Assembly: GCA_003552885.1 (NCBI GenBank)
Contig: PUPA01000245.1
Span: forward strand, 1-23,312
Direction: 5' to 3'
DNA length: 23,312 bases
Source of the DNA: Natrialbaceae archaeon
GTDB lineage: Archaea; Halobacteriota; Halobacteria; Halobacteriales; Natrialbaceae
A program made the position numbers and the translations under genes. Under the pieces are notes generated by a model. It was not told where the DNA came from. It saw nothing but the letters and a program-made list of their open reading frames with translations, and searched no databases. This document shows positions 6,951-15,429 of the stretch, piece by piece; within the stretch, counting starts at the first letter, position 1; each line of letters opens with the position of its first letter.

Positions 6951-8018
6951 TCAGCCGTCCGCGAGCAACGCGTCAGCCGTCCGGAGCGCGTCGGCTGCCG
7001 CCGTCGGCGTCACCTCGAACGGGAGATTCCCCATCGTGGTGTCCTCCCGACAGGCACCCACAGCGACGGCGTCGACGTCCTCGACGCCGATGTCGGCGAG
7101 CGTGACGTCGATCCCCACCGAACGGGCGACGTCGATCGCCTCGGCGAGGGCGGCCTCGCGGTCCTCCAGGATCAGCCCAGCGACGGTGCTGAAGGCGATC
7201 ACGAGCCCGTGGGGTGCAGTCGCGCCGGCCCGCGAGAACCCCTTGCCGAACGCGTGGGTGTGGGCGAGCCCGCCGCTCTCGAAGCCGACGCCCGAGAGCA
7301 GGGTGTTCGTCTCGACGATCCGCTCGACCGCGGGCGTGACCGCGTCGCGCTCGACGGCCGCGAGCGCCGCGGGACCGTAGTCAGTGACGTTCTCGAAGCT
7401 CCGTCTGGCGAGGGTCAGCGCCGCGTCGGTCGGGAGCCCCCCGGCGTGAGTTTCCGCCCACGCGCTCGCGACGGCCTCGGCCTCGAACCGGGTCGCGAAC
7501 GCGTCGCCCATCCCGTACCGGAGAAAGCGCGCCGGCGCCGCCGCGATCGTCGCCGTATCCGCGAGCACGAGCTCCGGATTCCGACGCCGGTGGACGTAGC
7601 CGTCGAACCCCCCGTCCTCGTCGTAGACGACGGCGACGGCGCTACACGGAGCGTCGGTGCTCGCGATCGTCGGCACGATCGCCAGCTCCGTCCCGGCCCG
7701 TTCGGCGACCGCCTTCGCCGCATCGAGGGCGACGCCGCCTCCGACCCCGACGACGAGCCCGACCCCGAGCTCGCGGGCCCGAGAGACGAGGCCGTCGACG
7801 ACTGCGAACGTACAGGCGTCGACGCCGCGCTCGACCGCACACACCTCGACGCCGGCCCCACCGAGCCCGTCCCGGAGCCCATCTTCGGCGGTCGAAAGCG
7901 CGGTCTCGCCCCCGAGGACGAGCGCTCGGTCAGCCGATAGCGCGGCGTAGGCATCCGGATCGCCGAGGACGCCCGGCCCCTGGACGTAGGACGCGGGCGC
8001 GACGAGTCGGCGGGCCAT
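6951..8018 (-). CDS. gldA: Glycerol-dehydrogenase-type metal-dependent dehydrogenase
   Basis: 355 residues from the ATG at 8018; the start overlaps the stop of the upstream alcohol dehydrogenase as TGATG, so translation is probably coupled. It is a family III (GldA-like) polyol dehydrogenase that would oxidise glycerol or a related vicinal diol with NAD+. The cofactor motif is GVGGGVALDAAK (91-102). 'PTIASTDAPCSAVAVVYDEDG' is a signature close to bacterial glycerol dehydrogenases. Probable metal ligands are Asp172 (GMGDAFATRFEA), His255 (GLAHTHAFGKGF) and His270 (APHGLVIAF), spaced as in the Geobacillus enzyme (173/256/274). Substrate specificity within diols such as glycerol, 2,3-butanediol or 1,2-propanediol is not decided by sequence. 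No dihydroxyacetone kinase gene is near, which argues against plain glycerol use. Confidence 0.85.
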   Translation of the reverse strand: MARRLVAPASYVQGPGVLGDPDAYAALSADRALVLGGETALSTAEDGLRDGLGGAGVEVCAVERGVDACTFAVVDGLVSRARELGVGLVVGVGGGVALDAAKAVAERAGTELAIVPTIASTDAPCSAVAVVYDEDGGFDGYVHRRRNPELVLADTATIAAAPARFLRYGMGDAFATRFEAEAVASAWAETHAGGLPTDAALTLARRSFENVTDYGPAALAAVERDAVTPAVERIVETNTLLSGVGFESGGLAHTHAFGKGFSRAGATAPHGLVIAFSTVAGLILEDREAALAEAIDVARSVGIDVTLADIGVEDVDAVAVGACREDTTMGNLPFEVTPTAAADALRTADALLADG

Positions 8019-9148
8019 CAGACGCCGCCCGGGTGGATCGTTGCCCGGTACGCCTCGCCGGCCGCCTGCTTCTCGTAGGCCGCCTCGGCCTCAGCCAGAC
8101 TCGCCCTGTAATTGAACAGTTCGTCGAAGGGCACCTCCCCGTCGAGCTGATCGAGCAGCGATAGCGCCGTCTCGAACTCGTTCGGGGGGTACGCGAGGCT
8201 GCCGTAGATGTTCAGGTCCTTCTGGACGAGTCGGGTCGGGTTCAGCTCGGTCTCGCCGTTGTACGCGTAGTGGCCGACCTCGACGAGCGTCCCGCCGTCC
8301 CTGACGAACTCGATACCCTGGGTCACCGCCGCGGGGACGCCCGCCGCCTCGATGACGAGGTCCGGACCGACCCCGCCGCTCGTGAGCTCTTTCACGCCAC
8401 GGATCAGCTCCTCCTCGCCGTCGAAGTCGCCGAAGTTCACCGTGTCGGTCGCGCCGAACCGTTCGGCGAGCTCGAGGCGTTCCCCGATGGCGTCGATCGC
8501 CAGGATCTGCCCGGCGCCCGCGGCGTTCGCGGCGGCGATCGTCAGCAGGCCGATCGGACCCGCTCCCTGTACGGCCACCGATTTGCCGATTCCGAACCCT
8601 TCCCGGGCGTCGGGCATCCCGGGGCGGAATCCACGCTCGAGGGCGCGTGCGCCGACGGCCAGCGGCTCGGCCAGCGCGCCCAGCTCGACGTCCATCCCGT
8701 CGGGAAGTCTGTAGATGCTCGCCCGGCCGTCGGCGAGGACGTACTCGCTGAAGCCGCCGTGAAGCCGCTGACGGTAGTCGACGTTCAGGAAGCCGTAGAC
8801 GTCCCGATTCTCGCAGGTCGTCGGCCGCCCGGGGACGTTGTTACAGTACCAACACTCCCCACAGACGATGCCGGGGACGACGGTCACGGGATCGCCGACG
8901 CCGATCGGCTCCCCCTTCGAGTCGGCGGCGACGTCCTCGCCCAGCTCCTCGACGAAGCCGGCGAACTCGTGGCCGGGAAGGACGGGGAACTCGAGGTCCA
9001 TTCCGCCGCCGTTCATGTGGACGTCCGAGCCGCAGACCCCGCCGAGCTCGACGTCGACGAGGACGTCCGTCGCTCCCGGCTCCGGGACGTCGATCTCGCG
9101 GTGAGCGAGCTCGCCCGGCGCCTCCATCACTAACGCGTTTGATTTCAT
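8018..9148 (-). CDS. Zinc-dependent alcohol dehydrogenase (MDR), NAD-type
   Basis: 376 residues from the ATG at 9148; a GTG three codons upstream is possible. It has a GroES-like domain, then a Rossmann domain with GAGPIG at 195-200. Asp219 (ILAIDAIGERLELA) favours NAD+. Catalytic zinc ligands are Cys39 (GVCGSDVH), His60 and Glu61 (PGHEFAG). Structural zinc cysteines are 96, 99, 102 and 112; the last gap is nine residues rather than the usual seven, so the lobe carries a two-residue insertion. It is closest in pattern to polyol/2,3-butanediol/threonine-type dehydrogenases, with no residue that fixes the substrate. It is first gene of a two-gene operon with the GldA-type enzyme, and a perfect inverted repeat abuts its start codon. 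Together they could oxidise the two hydroxyls of one diol or polyol. Confidence 0.88.
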   Translation of the reverse strand: MKSNALVMEAPGELAHREIDVPEPGATDVLVDVELGGVCGSDVHMNGGGMDLEFPVLPGHEFAGFVEELGEDVAADSKGEPIGVGDPVTVVPGIVCGECWYCNNVPGRPTTCENRDVYGFLNVDYRQRLHGGFSEYVLADGRASIYRLPDGMDVELGALAEPLAVGARALERGFRPGMPDAREGFGIGKSVAVQGAGPIGLLTIAAANAAGAGQILAIDAIGERLELAERFGATDTVNFGDFDGEEELIRGVKELTSGGVGPDLVIEAAGVPAAVTQGIEFVRDGGTLVEVGHYAYNGETELNPTRLVQKDLNIYGSLAYPPNEFETALSLLDQLDGEVPFDELFNYRASLAEAEAAYEKQAAGEAYRATIHPGGV

Positions 9149-9167
9149 CGTCGACACTAGGTCGACG
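9149..9167. promoter_or_regulatory. Perfect inverted repeat at the alcohol dehydrogenase start
   Basis: CGTCGAC (9149-9155), spacer ACTAG, GTCGACG (9161-9167): perfect 7-bp arms directly against the ATG at 9148. With no clear TATA box on minus here, this is the strongest regulatory-looking element of that operon and fits a dimeric repressor site, plausibly for the nearby IclR protein. Confidence 0.5.
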
Positions 9168-9299
9168 GGCAGTCCACTTGTTTGTTGTGCACAGACGCCA
9201 CTCCCTCGGCGGAGACGCCGACCTCACGCCGCGTGCCGATGCGATCCGGGAGACGGCCGATCCTACGCCGGATGTCGAGGTGGTCCGGGACACGAACGC

Positions 9300-9310
9300 T
9301 TATACCGGTA
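9300..9310 (+). promoter_or_regulatory. TATA box of the aldehyde dehydrogenase gene
   Basis: TTATAC at 9300-9305 lies 25-30 nt before the ATG at 9330 and overlaps the 8-bp palindrome TACCGGTA (9303-9310). Spacing supports a leaderless transcript. Confidence 0.6.
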
Positions 9311-9329
9311 CAAGTCAGCGTTCCATACG

Positions 9330-10805
9330 ATGACGGACGACCGAAACGCCCAGCCCGGGCCCTACGTCGACGGCGAGTGGATCACCGAGACGGGAGAGAC
9401 GATCGTCAGCCGAAACCCGAGCGACACCGACGACGTCGTCGCGAAGGTCGCGAAGGGCGCTCGACCGCACGCGATCGAGGCGGTCGCCGCCGCGGTCGAC
9501 GCCCAGGAGTCCTGGCGAGCCCGGTCGGCCCACGAACGCGGGGGCTACCTCCGCCGGGCGGCGACGGAGATCGAAGACCGGAAAGCGGACCTGAGTCGCC
9601 TGACAAGCCGCGAGATGGGCAAGACCCTCGACGCCGCCCGCGGGGAGCTCCAGCGGACGGTAGACTTACTCAACTACTACGCCGAGGTCGCCCGGGACGC
9701 GGGCGGCGTCGCGCCGCCGAGTGCGAGTGAGAAGACGACCACCTACACCCGACGCGAGCCCTGGGGGACCGCGGGGATCATCACGCCGTGGAACTTCCCG
9801 ATCGCCATCCCCACCTGGAAGATCGCGCCGGCGCTCGTCGCCGGCAACACGATCGTCTTCAAACCCGCGTCGATCACCCCGGCGATCGCCGCCGAGCTCG
9901 TCGCCGCGTTCGACGCGGCCGGGCTCCCGCCTGGCGTGCTCAACTTCGTCCCCGGCTCCGGGAGCGCGGTCGGCGACGAGATCACCACGAACGACGACGT
10001 CGACGTCGTCTCTTTCACCGGCAGCTACGCGGTCGGCGACCGGGTCCACCACGCGGCCGCGGAGGCGGGCAAGCGCGTCCAGTGTGAGATGGGCGGGAAG
10101 AATCCGCTGATCGTCGACGACACCGCCGACCTCGAACTAGCGGTCGACTTGACGGTCGCCGGCGGCCTCGCCGGCCTCGCCGGGCAGGCTTGCACCGCGA
10201 CCAGCCGGGTGCTGGTCTTCGACGCCGTCTACGAGGAGTACCTCGACCGGCTCGTCGAGCGCGTCGAGGGGCTGACCGTCGGCGACCCGCTGACCGGCGA
10301 CGTCGACATGGGCCCCAAATCGTCGGCAGGCGAACTCGAGAGCGACCTCGAGTACGTCGACGCCGGCCGCGAGGAGGGTGCACGGCTCGTGACCGGCGGC
10401 GAGCGCCTCGAGGGCGAGGGGTACGCCCACGGCCACTTCGTCGAGCCGACTGTTTTCGCCGACGTCGAGCCCGACATGCGGATCGCCACAGAGGAGATCT
10501 TCGGGCCGGTGATATCGGTGATCGAGGTCGCCGACTACGAGGAGGCGGTCGCCGTCGCGAACGACGTCGAGTACGGCCTCTCGGCGTCGATCTGTACGAA
10601 CCGGCTCGACCACGCCGAGTCGTTCGCCCGCGACGTCGAGACCGGCGTCGTGAAGGTAAACCAGACGACGACCGGCGTCGAGCTCCAGTTACCCTTCGGC
10701 GGCCGGAAGAACTCGAGCACGGAGACGTTCAAAGAACAGGGTCGGGGTGCACTCGACTTCTACACCCACGAGAAGGCGATCTACGTCACCCACGGCGACG
10801 TCTGA
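9330..10805 (+). CDS. Aldehyde dehydrogenase, 2,5-dioxovalerate (KGSA) dehydrogenase-like
   Basis: 491 residues, ALDH superfamily, oxidising an aldehyde to the acid with NAD(P)+. Asn155 (TPWNFP) stabilises the oxyanion, Lys178 (VFKPAS) contacts the cofactor, Glu253 (CEMGGKNP) is the general base and Cys288 is the nucleophile (GLAGQACTATSR). The 'GQxCTATSR' context and the C-terminal 'LPFGGRKNSSTETFKEQGRGALDFYT' pattern are those of alpha-ketoglutarate-semialdehyde dehydrogenases, the last step of non-phosphorylated pentose or sugar-acid breakdown (XacF in Haloferax). Related semialdehyde or glyceraldehyde dehydrogenases share these features, so the exact substrate is open. Its own TATA box faces away from the alcohol dehydrogenase operon. 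The short gap between these divergent genes (9149-9329) probably carries shared control. Confidence 0.88.
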   Translation: MTDDRNAQPGPYVDGEWITETGETIVSRNPSDTDDVVAKVAKGARPHAIEAVAAAVDAQESWRARSAHERGGYLRRAATEIEDRKADLSRLTSREMGKTLDAARGELQRTVDLLNYYAEVARDAGGVAPPSASEKTTTYTRREPWGTAGIITPWNFPIAIPTWKIAPALVAGNTIVFKPASITPAIAAELVAAFDAAGLPPGVLNFVPGSGSAVGDEITTNDDVDVVSFTGSYAVGDRVHHAAAEAGKRVQCEMGGKNPLIVDDTADLELAVDLTVAGGLAGLAGQACTATSRVLVFDAVYEEYLDRLVERVEGLTVGDPLTGDVDMGPKSSAGELESDLEYVDAGREEGARLVTGGERLEGEGYAHGHFVEPTVFADVEPDMRIATEEIFGPVISVIEVADYEEAVAVANDVEYGLSASICTNRLDHAESFARDVETGVVKVNQTTTGVELQLPFGGRKNSSTETFKEQGRGALDFYTHEKAIYVTHGDV

Positions 10806-10836
10806 GCCACCCCGGGACCGGCGTCTCCCCACCGGC

Positions 10837-10872
10837 CCGAGTCCGTTCGCCGGTCCGAGTCCGTTCGGGCGT
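10837..10872. repeat. Two tandem 18-bp repeats between convergent genes
   Basis: CCGAGTCCGTTCG recurs at 10837-10849 and 10855-10867, with period 18. It fills the 66-nt gap between the convergent aldehyde dehydrogenase and epimerase genes. Its role is unknown; it may be a simple duplication. Confidence 0.6.
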
Positions 10873-11837
10873 CACTCGACCGGTCTGAGCCCCGCCTCCT
10901 GCCTGAGTACGTTCACGTACGAGCGGACGCCCGACCGGAGGTCGTAGGTGGGCTCGTAGCCGAGGTCGGCCCGTGCGGCCGAGTCGTCCATGGTGTGGGT
11001 CCAGGGAATCTCGCCCTCGTCGGTAACGGTTATGTCGGCTTCCGGCAGCAGCTCCCGGACGACTGCCGCGAGCTCCTCGAAGGTGGCCTGAGTCCCACAG
11101 ACGTTGTACGCCCGCCGGCCGAGTGCCTCCTCGGGGGCGAACGCGGCCTTCCGGAACGCGCTCGCGGCGTCGGCGACGTGTTGCCAGTCGAGGACCGTCC
11201 CGCCGGGACCGATCTCCACCGGCTCGCCCAGGGCGGGCTTTTCGATCGCGCTGACGTAGGTCGTGGCGCTTCCGGACTCGCGGTAGGGGCCGTAGACGAG
11301 CGTGGGTCGGAGCCCGACGTGTGAGACTCCGTACTCCTCACGGTAGACCTCCGCCTGTCGCTCGTTGTACGCCTTCGCCGCACCGTACAGCGTCGCGGGG
11401 CGGAGCAGGTCCGCCTCGGTCACCTGCCCGTCGTACGAGCCAGGTGGGGCGTAGACGGCCGAGCTCGAGGCCCAGACGAGCCGTTCGATTCGGTCGTCGA
11501 ACGTGCGCGCGGCCTCCAACAGCGTGTTCGTGCCGGCGACGTTGACATCCATGCCGGCCCGCGGGTTCGCCCGGGTGCGATCGGTCAGAAGCGCCGCGAG
11601 GTGGACGAGGCGGCTCGCACCGGTCTCCCGGATCGCCCGGAACACCGCGGGAGGATCCGTGACGTCCCCGCGGATCGTCCGGATGTCGTCGGCGATTCCC
11701 AACGCGTCGAGGACCGGCGACTCCGTCCGGCGGTCGAAGAGGACGATGTCGTGACCGTCTTCGAGGAGGTCGGCCGCCGTGTACGCGCCGATGAAGCCGG
11801 TGCCGCCAGTAACGAGGACCGTCTCGTTCGTCGTCAT
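10872..11837 (-). CDS. NAD-dependent epimerase/dehydratase (extended SDR)
   Basis: 321 residues from the ATG at 11837. An extended short-chain dehydrogenase: cofactor loop GGTGFIG at 11-17, and Asp35 after beta-2 (IVLFDRRTES) favouring NAD+. The active site comprises a Ser run at 124-126 (WASSSAVY) and Tyr151-x3-Lys155 (LYGAAKAYNE). 'LRPTLVYGPYRESGSAT' and 'VLDWQHVADAASAF' form the substrate-side region. Relatives include UDP-sugar 4-epimerases, uronate dehydrogenases and SDR-type sugar-acid or threonine dehydrogenases. Because it sits among catabolic dehydrogenases rather than cell-surface sugar genes, a free sugar-acid, polyol or hydroxy-acid dehydrogenase is favoured. The start is supported by a TATA-like CTATATG about 24-30 nt upstream. 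Confidence 0.82.
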   Translation of the reverse strand: MTTNETVLVTGGTGFIGAYTAADLLEDGHDIVLFDRRTESPVLDALGIADDIRTIRGDVTDPPAVFRAIRETGASRLVHLAALLTDRTRANPRAGMDVNVAGTNTLLEAARTFDDRIERLVWASSSAVYAPPGSYDGQVTEADLLRPATLYGAAKAYNERQAEVYREEYGVSHVGLRPTLVYGPYRESGSATTYVSAIEKPALGEPVEIGPGGTVLDWQHVADAASAFRKAAFAPEEALGRRAYNVCGTQATFEELAAVVRELLPEADITVTDEGEIPWTHTMDDSAARADLGYEPTYDLRSGVRSYVNVLRQEAGLRPVE

Positions 11838-11860
11838 CCCCTCCGAGTGGTCGGCACGGT

Positions 11861-11871
11861 CATATAGCTAT
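11861..11871 (-). promoter_or_regulatory. TATA element of the epimerase gene with small palindrome
   Basis: On the minus strand CTATATG lies 24-30 nt before the ATG at 11837. It overlaps ATAGCTAT (11864-11871), an 8-bp palindrome, in the divergent gap shared with the permease operon. Confidence 0.5.
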
Positions 11872-11950
11872 TGTGCTGTCCGTCTCAAGTCGTTCGGCTG
11901 ATGCGTTCTGCTCCCAAAAGGTTATCAATGAGGTTTTGCTATCGGGTGGT

Positions 11951-12853
11951 ATGGTCGAGGTACTCATACAGACGATACTACGTGGCATACTGACGGGTGG
12001 CGTCTACGCGCTCGTCGCCGTGGGTCTGACACTGATCTTCGGCGTGATGGACGTCGTCAACTTCGCACACGGGGCGTATCTGATGCTCGCGATGTACGTC
12101 TCCTTCTACGTGTGGTCGTTTCTCGGGCTCGATCCGTTTCTCTCCGTGCTGATCGTCGCCCCGCTGTTTTTCCTCTTCGGTGCGGTGAGCTACTACCTCG
12201 TCATCCACCCGATCATCGACCGGTCGATGTTCGCACAGATCTTCGTCACGGTCGGGCTCATCTGGGTGTTCGAGCATCTGGCGCTCTTCCTGTTCGGGCC
12301 GTCCCCGAGACGGATCACGGGGGAGTACGGCGGCATCCGCGCGTTCGGGATGGCGTTCGAGGAGGTCCGTCTGTACGGCTTCCTGATCGCCGTCGTCGTC
12401 GTCGCGCTCCTCTTTCTGTTGCTCTACCGGACGCGGCTGGGACTCAACATCCGGGCGACGTCCGAATCACCCGAGATCGCCCAGCTGATGGGCGTCGACA
12501 TCTACCGGATCTACCTCCTGACGTTCGCGATCGGGATCGCGCTCGTCGGCGCCGCCGGCCCGGTCGTCGCCCAGCTCGACTCCACCGAGCCGACGATCTG
12601 GAGCTACTACGTGCTCATCGCGTTCGTCGTCGTCGTCCTCGGCGGGCTGGGGAACGTCACCGGCGCGTTGATCGCCGGCCCGATCATCGGTATCACCGAG
12701 GCGCTGGCATCGCTGTACCTCGATCCGCTGCTCGGGCCGCCGATCTACTACGTGCTCTTCTTTGCGGTGCTCGTGTTGCGAGCGACCGGCCAGTTCGAAG
12801 AGCTCACACACAGCGTCCGAACCGCGTTCACCGCCGATAAGGGGGGTGTCTGA
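11951..12853 (+). CDS. livH: Branched-chain-amino-acid-type ABC permease, LivH family
   Basis: 300 residues from the ATG at 11951; an upstream in-frame start at 11873 would add a non-hydrophobic stretch and cross promoter sequence. TTATCA ends about 24 nt upstream. It is an inner-membrane permease with about eight hydrophobic helices. It starts with 'LRGILTGGVYALVAVGLTLIFGVMDVVNFAHGAYLM', the classic LivH opening in which 'GLTLIFGVMxVVNFAHG' is conserved. 'LGGLGNVTGALIAGPIIG' near the C-terminus is the conserved EAA-like coupling region. Family members import hydrophobic amino acids, amides, urea or small acids, so the substrate is not defined. It pairs with the LivM-type permease starting two nt after its stop. 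Confidence 0.92.
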   Translation: MVEVLIQTILRGILTGGVYALVAVGLTLIFGVMDVVNFAHGAYLMLAMYVSFYVWSFLGLDPFLSVLIVAPLFFLFGAVSYYLVIHPIIDRSMFAQIFVTVGLIWVFEHLALFLFGPSPRRITGEYGGIRAFGMAFEEVRLYGFLIAVVVVALLFLLLYRTRLGLNIRATSESPEIAQLMGVDIYRIYLLTFAIGIALVGAAGPVVAQLDSTEPTIWSYYVLIAFVVVVLGGLGNVTGALIAGPIIGITEALASLYLDPLLGPPIYYVLFFAVLVLRATGQFEELTHSVRTAFTADKGGV

Positions 12854-12855
12854 CC

Positions 12856-13893
12856 GTGGCAGTCGAAACGGAAGGGGGAGGGCTCTCCGAGTACGCGACC
12901 CGGATCGGCGAGCCGCGGATATATCTCCCGATCGCGCTCGCGGCGGCGGTGCTTTTCGTGCCGTTCGTCGCACCCGGCTTCTACGTCCACGTGCTGATCC
13001 TGACCTTTATCACCGGCACCGGCGCGGTCGGCTGGAACATCATCGGTGGGTTCGGCGGGCAGTTCTCCCTCGGAAACGCAGTGTTTCTCGGCATCGGCGG
13101 CTACACGACCGGGATACTGATGGCCGACTACGGTATCACCCCCTGGGTGGGTATCCCGATCGCCGTCGCGCTGGCCGTGGTGGCGGCGGTCGTCATCGGC
13201 TATCCGGCGTTTAAGACCTCCGGACACTACTTCGCGCTGGCCACCATCGCCGTCCTCGAGGGGATGTGGTTTCTCTCCGTCTACTTCAGCGATCTCACCG
13301 GCGGAAGCACCGGCTACTCGGTCACCGGCGATGGGGGGTGGCTCATGCTGCTGTTCGACAGCCGGGAGCCGTACTTCTACCTGGCATACGCGCTCTTTCT
13401 CGGCTCGATCGCCGTCATGATCGCCATCCGGTACTCCCGGATCGGCTACTACCTGCTCGCGATCCGCGAGAATCAGGACGCCGCGGAGGCCGTCGGCATC
13501 GACACCGCGAAGTACAAGCTCTACGGCTTCGTCATCAGCGCGATCCTGACGGCGGTCGCGGGCGGACTCTACGCCGTCTACATCAACTTCCTGTACCCCG
13601 ACTCGATGTTCTCGATCGACGAATCGATCCTCTACGCGCTGATCGTCCTCATCGGCGGCATCGGTACCATCGCCGGCCCGATCATCGGTGCCCTACTGAT
13701 GGTGCCCCTAGAGGAGTACACGACGGCGGTTCTCGGGGGTCAGTACGGCGCGCTGAGTTACGTCGGCTACGGCGTCGTGTTGATCCTGTTTATCATCTAC
13801 GCACCCGACGGTCTCGTCGAACGGCTCCGGTTCGTCGGGGAGCGGATCGAGGACGCCGCGCCGACGGTCTCGTTCGGTGGGGACGAGGACTGA
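12856..13893 (+). CDS. livM: Branched-chain-amino-acid-type ABC permease, LivM family
   Basis: 345 residues, with a GTG start two nt after the livH stop. It is the second integral-membrane subunit of the importer. After a short acidic N-terminus it has about nine hydrophobic helices. 'WNIIGGFGGQFSLGNAVFLGIGGYTTG' is the LivM signature. 'LLAIRENQDAAEAVGIDTAKYKLYGF' is the cytoplasmic coupling loop that contacts the ATPases. 'LIGGIGTIAGPIIGALLM' is the second conserved loop. The C-terminus is acidic. It is co-transcribed with livH, and a separate promoter in the next 66 nt drives the binding-protein gene. Confidence 0.93.
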   Translation: MAVETEGGGLSEYATRIGEPRIYLPIALAAAVLFVPFVAPGFYVHVLILTFITGTGAVGWNIIGGFGGQFSLGNAVFLGIGGYTTGILMADYGITPWVGIPIAVALAVVAAVVIGYPAFKTSGHYFALATIAVLEGMWFLSVYFSDLTGGSTGYSVTGDGGWLMLLFDSREPYFYLAYALFLGSIAVMIAIRYSRIGYYLLAIRENQDAAEAVGIDTAKYKLYGFVISAILTAVAGGLYAVYINFLYPDSMFSIDESILYALIVLIGGIGTIAGPIIGALLMVPLEEYTTAVLGGQYGALSYVGYGVVLILFIIYAPDGLVERLRFVGERIEDAAPTVSFGGDED

Positions 13894-13929
13894 CGGCTGC
13901 CCCGGAACCGTACCCTACGATACCAAAGA

Positions 13930-13938
13930 TATATATAT
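13930..13938 (+). promoter_or_regulatory. TATA box of the binding-protein gene
   Basis: TATATATAT lies about 22-30 nt upstream of the ATG at 13960. The sequence between it and the start includes GGTA-tgatc-TACC (13947-13959), an imperfectly placed but exact 4-bp inverted repeat. A strong separate promoter would give the binding protein the excess over permeases common for such systems. Confidence 0.65.
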
Positions 13939-13959
13939 GATAGTTAGGTATGATCTACC

Positions 13960-15297
13960 ATGGTTCAAAGCCATACGAGCAGACGGAAGTTCATCCAGAC
14001 GACGGGTGGGGCAGCCGTGCTGGCCGGGGTTGCTGGGTGTCTCGGCGACGACGGTGCCGGAACGGGTGACGACACGGACGACGACGCCCTGACCATCGGC
14101 GCGATCTATCCCCTCTCCGGTGACCTAGCCGAACTCGGAGAGGAGAGCCTCCGGGGGGCGGAGCTCGCGTTCAATGAGCGAAACGAGGACGGCGGCGTCG
14201 ACGGTCAGGAAGTCGAGCTGGAGGTCGCCGACGCGCCGGACGCCGACGCGGGCGTCTCCGGTGTCGTAAGCCTGGTCGACACCCACGACGTCCCAATCAT
14301 CCTCGGGAGTTACTCGAGTACGATCTCCCGTGCGGCCTCACAGCGGGCCGCACAGGACGACGTCGCGTACTGGGAGCTCGGAGCTGTCGCCGACGTCATC
14401 ACCGACGATAACCCGGGGAACACGTTCCGGACGAACCCGACGGCGTCGTTCTTCGGCGAGGACGGAGTCGAGCTCGCCGCGAACGTGATTGCACCCGCTC
14501 TCGACATCGAGGTCGAGGACCTCCGGATGGCCGTAATGTACGAGAGCGGCGAGTACGGAAACGCGGTCGGCGACGGGGCGATAAGCGTTGCCGAGGAGGT
14601 CGGCATCGAGGTCGTCGAGGACATCGAGTACGAGGCCGACACCTCGGATCTCTCCTCGGAGATCCAGCGACTCGACAGCGCGGACGTCGATGTGTTGAAC
14701 CACACGGGCTACGATCCCGACATCGACCTCCTGTGGAACCAACTCGAGAACCTCGACGTCTACATCCCGACGGTGATCGGCAACGGGGCGGGCTACTCCC
14801 TGCAGACGTTCACCGACAACGTCGGCGATACGGCGACGCTCGGCACGTTCAACGTCGACTTCACGAACTACAACACGAACCCCGAGTACGCGCCAGGGAT
14901 CGCCGAGTTCGTCGATCTGTACACGGAAGAGTACGGGGACGTGCCGCTCTCGGGACACTCCCTGGCGAACTACTTCGGCGCCAACGTGTTGCTCGACACC
15001 CTCGAGGCGGCCGACTCCACCGGACTCGAGGACGTCCGCGAGGCGGCCCTCTCGCTCGACGAGGAAGAACAGACGAGTGCGACCTCCTGGGGGGTGAGCT
15101 TCGACGAGGACACCCTCCAGAACGAACGGATCAGTGTGATCGGTCACCAGTGGCAGGAGAACGTCCACGAAGACGACATCTGGCGACCGGACGTCACCGA
15201 CGGCTCGCCGGATCTCTACAGCCTGTTTCCGGAGGAGGCGCGTCTGGAGATGATCGATGTCGACTACATCCCCCAGCCCGACTACACTCAGGACTGA
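13960..15297 (+). CDS. Tat-exported lipoprotein substrate-binding protein of the LIV-type importer
   Basis: 445 residues. The N-terminus has a twin-arginine signal (SRRKFIQTTGG, residues 7-17), a hydrophobic stretch and a lipobox ending AGC with Cys27. It is therefore a lipid-anchored protein exported folded by Tat, as usual for haloarchaeal binding proteins. An acidic Gly/Asp tether follows (28-43). The mature part begins 'LTIGAIYPLSGDLAELGEESLRGAELAFNERNEDGG', the peripla_BP_6 (LivJ/LivK-like) opening. 'IILGSYSSTISRAASQRAA' and 'FRTNPTASFFG' are also typical. It presents the solute to LivH/LivM. The pocket cannot be read for specificity here; this subfamily binds amino acids, amides, aromatic acids and other small carboxylates. 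Confidence 0.93.
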   Translation: MVQSHTSRRKFIQTTGGAAVLAGVAGCLGDDGAGTGDDTDDDALTIGAIYPLSGDLAELGEESLRGAELAFNERNEDGGVDGQEVELEVADAPDADAGVSGVVSLVDTHDVPIILGSYSSTISRAASQRAAQDDVAYWELGAVADVITDDNPGNTFRTNPTASFFGEDGVELAANVIAPALDIEVEDLRMAVMYESGEYGNAVGDGAISVAEEVGIEVVEDIEYEADTSDLSSEIQRLDSADVDVLNHTGYDPDIDLLWNQLENLDVYIPTVIGNGAGYSLQTFTDNVGDTATLGTFNVDFTNYNTNPEYAPGIAEFVDLYTEEYGDVPLSGHSLANYFGANVLLDTLEAADSTGLEDVREAALSLDEEEQTSATSWGVSFDEDTLQNERISVIGHQWQENVHEDDIWRPDVTDGSPDLYSLFPEEARLEMIDVDYIPQPDYTQD

Positions 15298-15318
15298 GCC
15301 ATCCCGTCACCGGTGTCA

Positions 15319-15345
15319 AGCTCTGTCACGCGCGTGGACACAGCT
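15319..15345. terminator. Possible bidirectional terminator hairpin
   Basis: AGCTCTGT (15319-15326) pairs, with one mismatch, with ACACAGCT (15338-15345) around the palindrome CACGCGCGTG (15327-15336). It lies between the convergent stops of the binding-protein and ATPase genes. Archaeal termination relies more on T-runs, so the role is uncertain. Confidence 0.35.
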
Positions 15346-15429
15346 CTACGCGCTCTTAGGCTCTGTGTGATCTATGCGCGGAGAGGCGGATTCGACGCGC
15401 TCGAACGGACGCCACGCGGCGGGCCCGAC

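Noticed and set aside
6951..8018. Assigning the cluster to glycerol catabolism from the GldA-type enzyme alone
   Set aside because: No dihydroxyacetone kinase or glycerol facilitator is near, and the LIV-type importer and E1/E2 complex do not fit glycerol use. Substrate left open.
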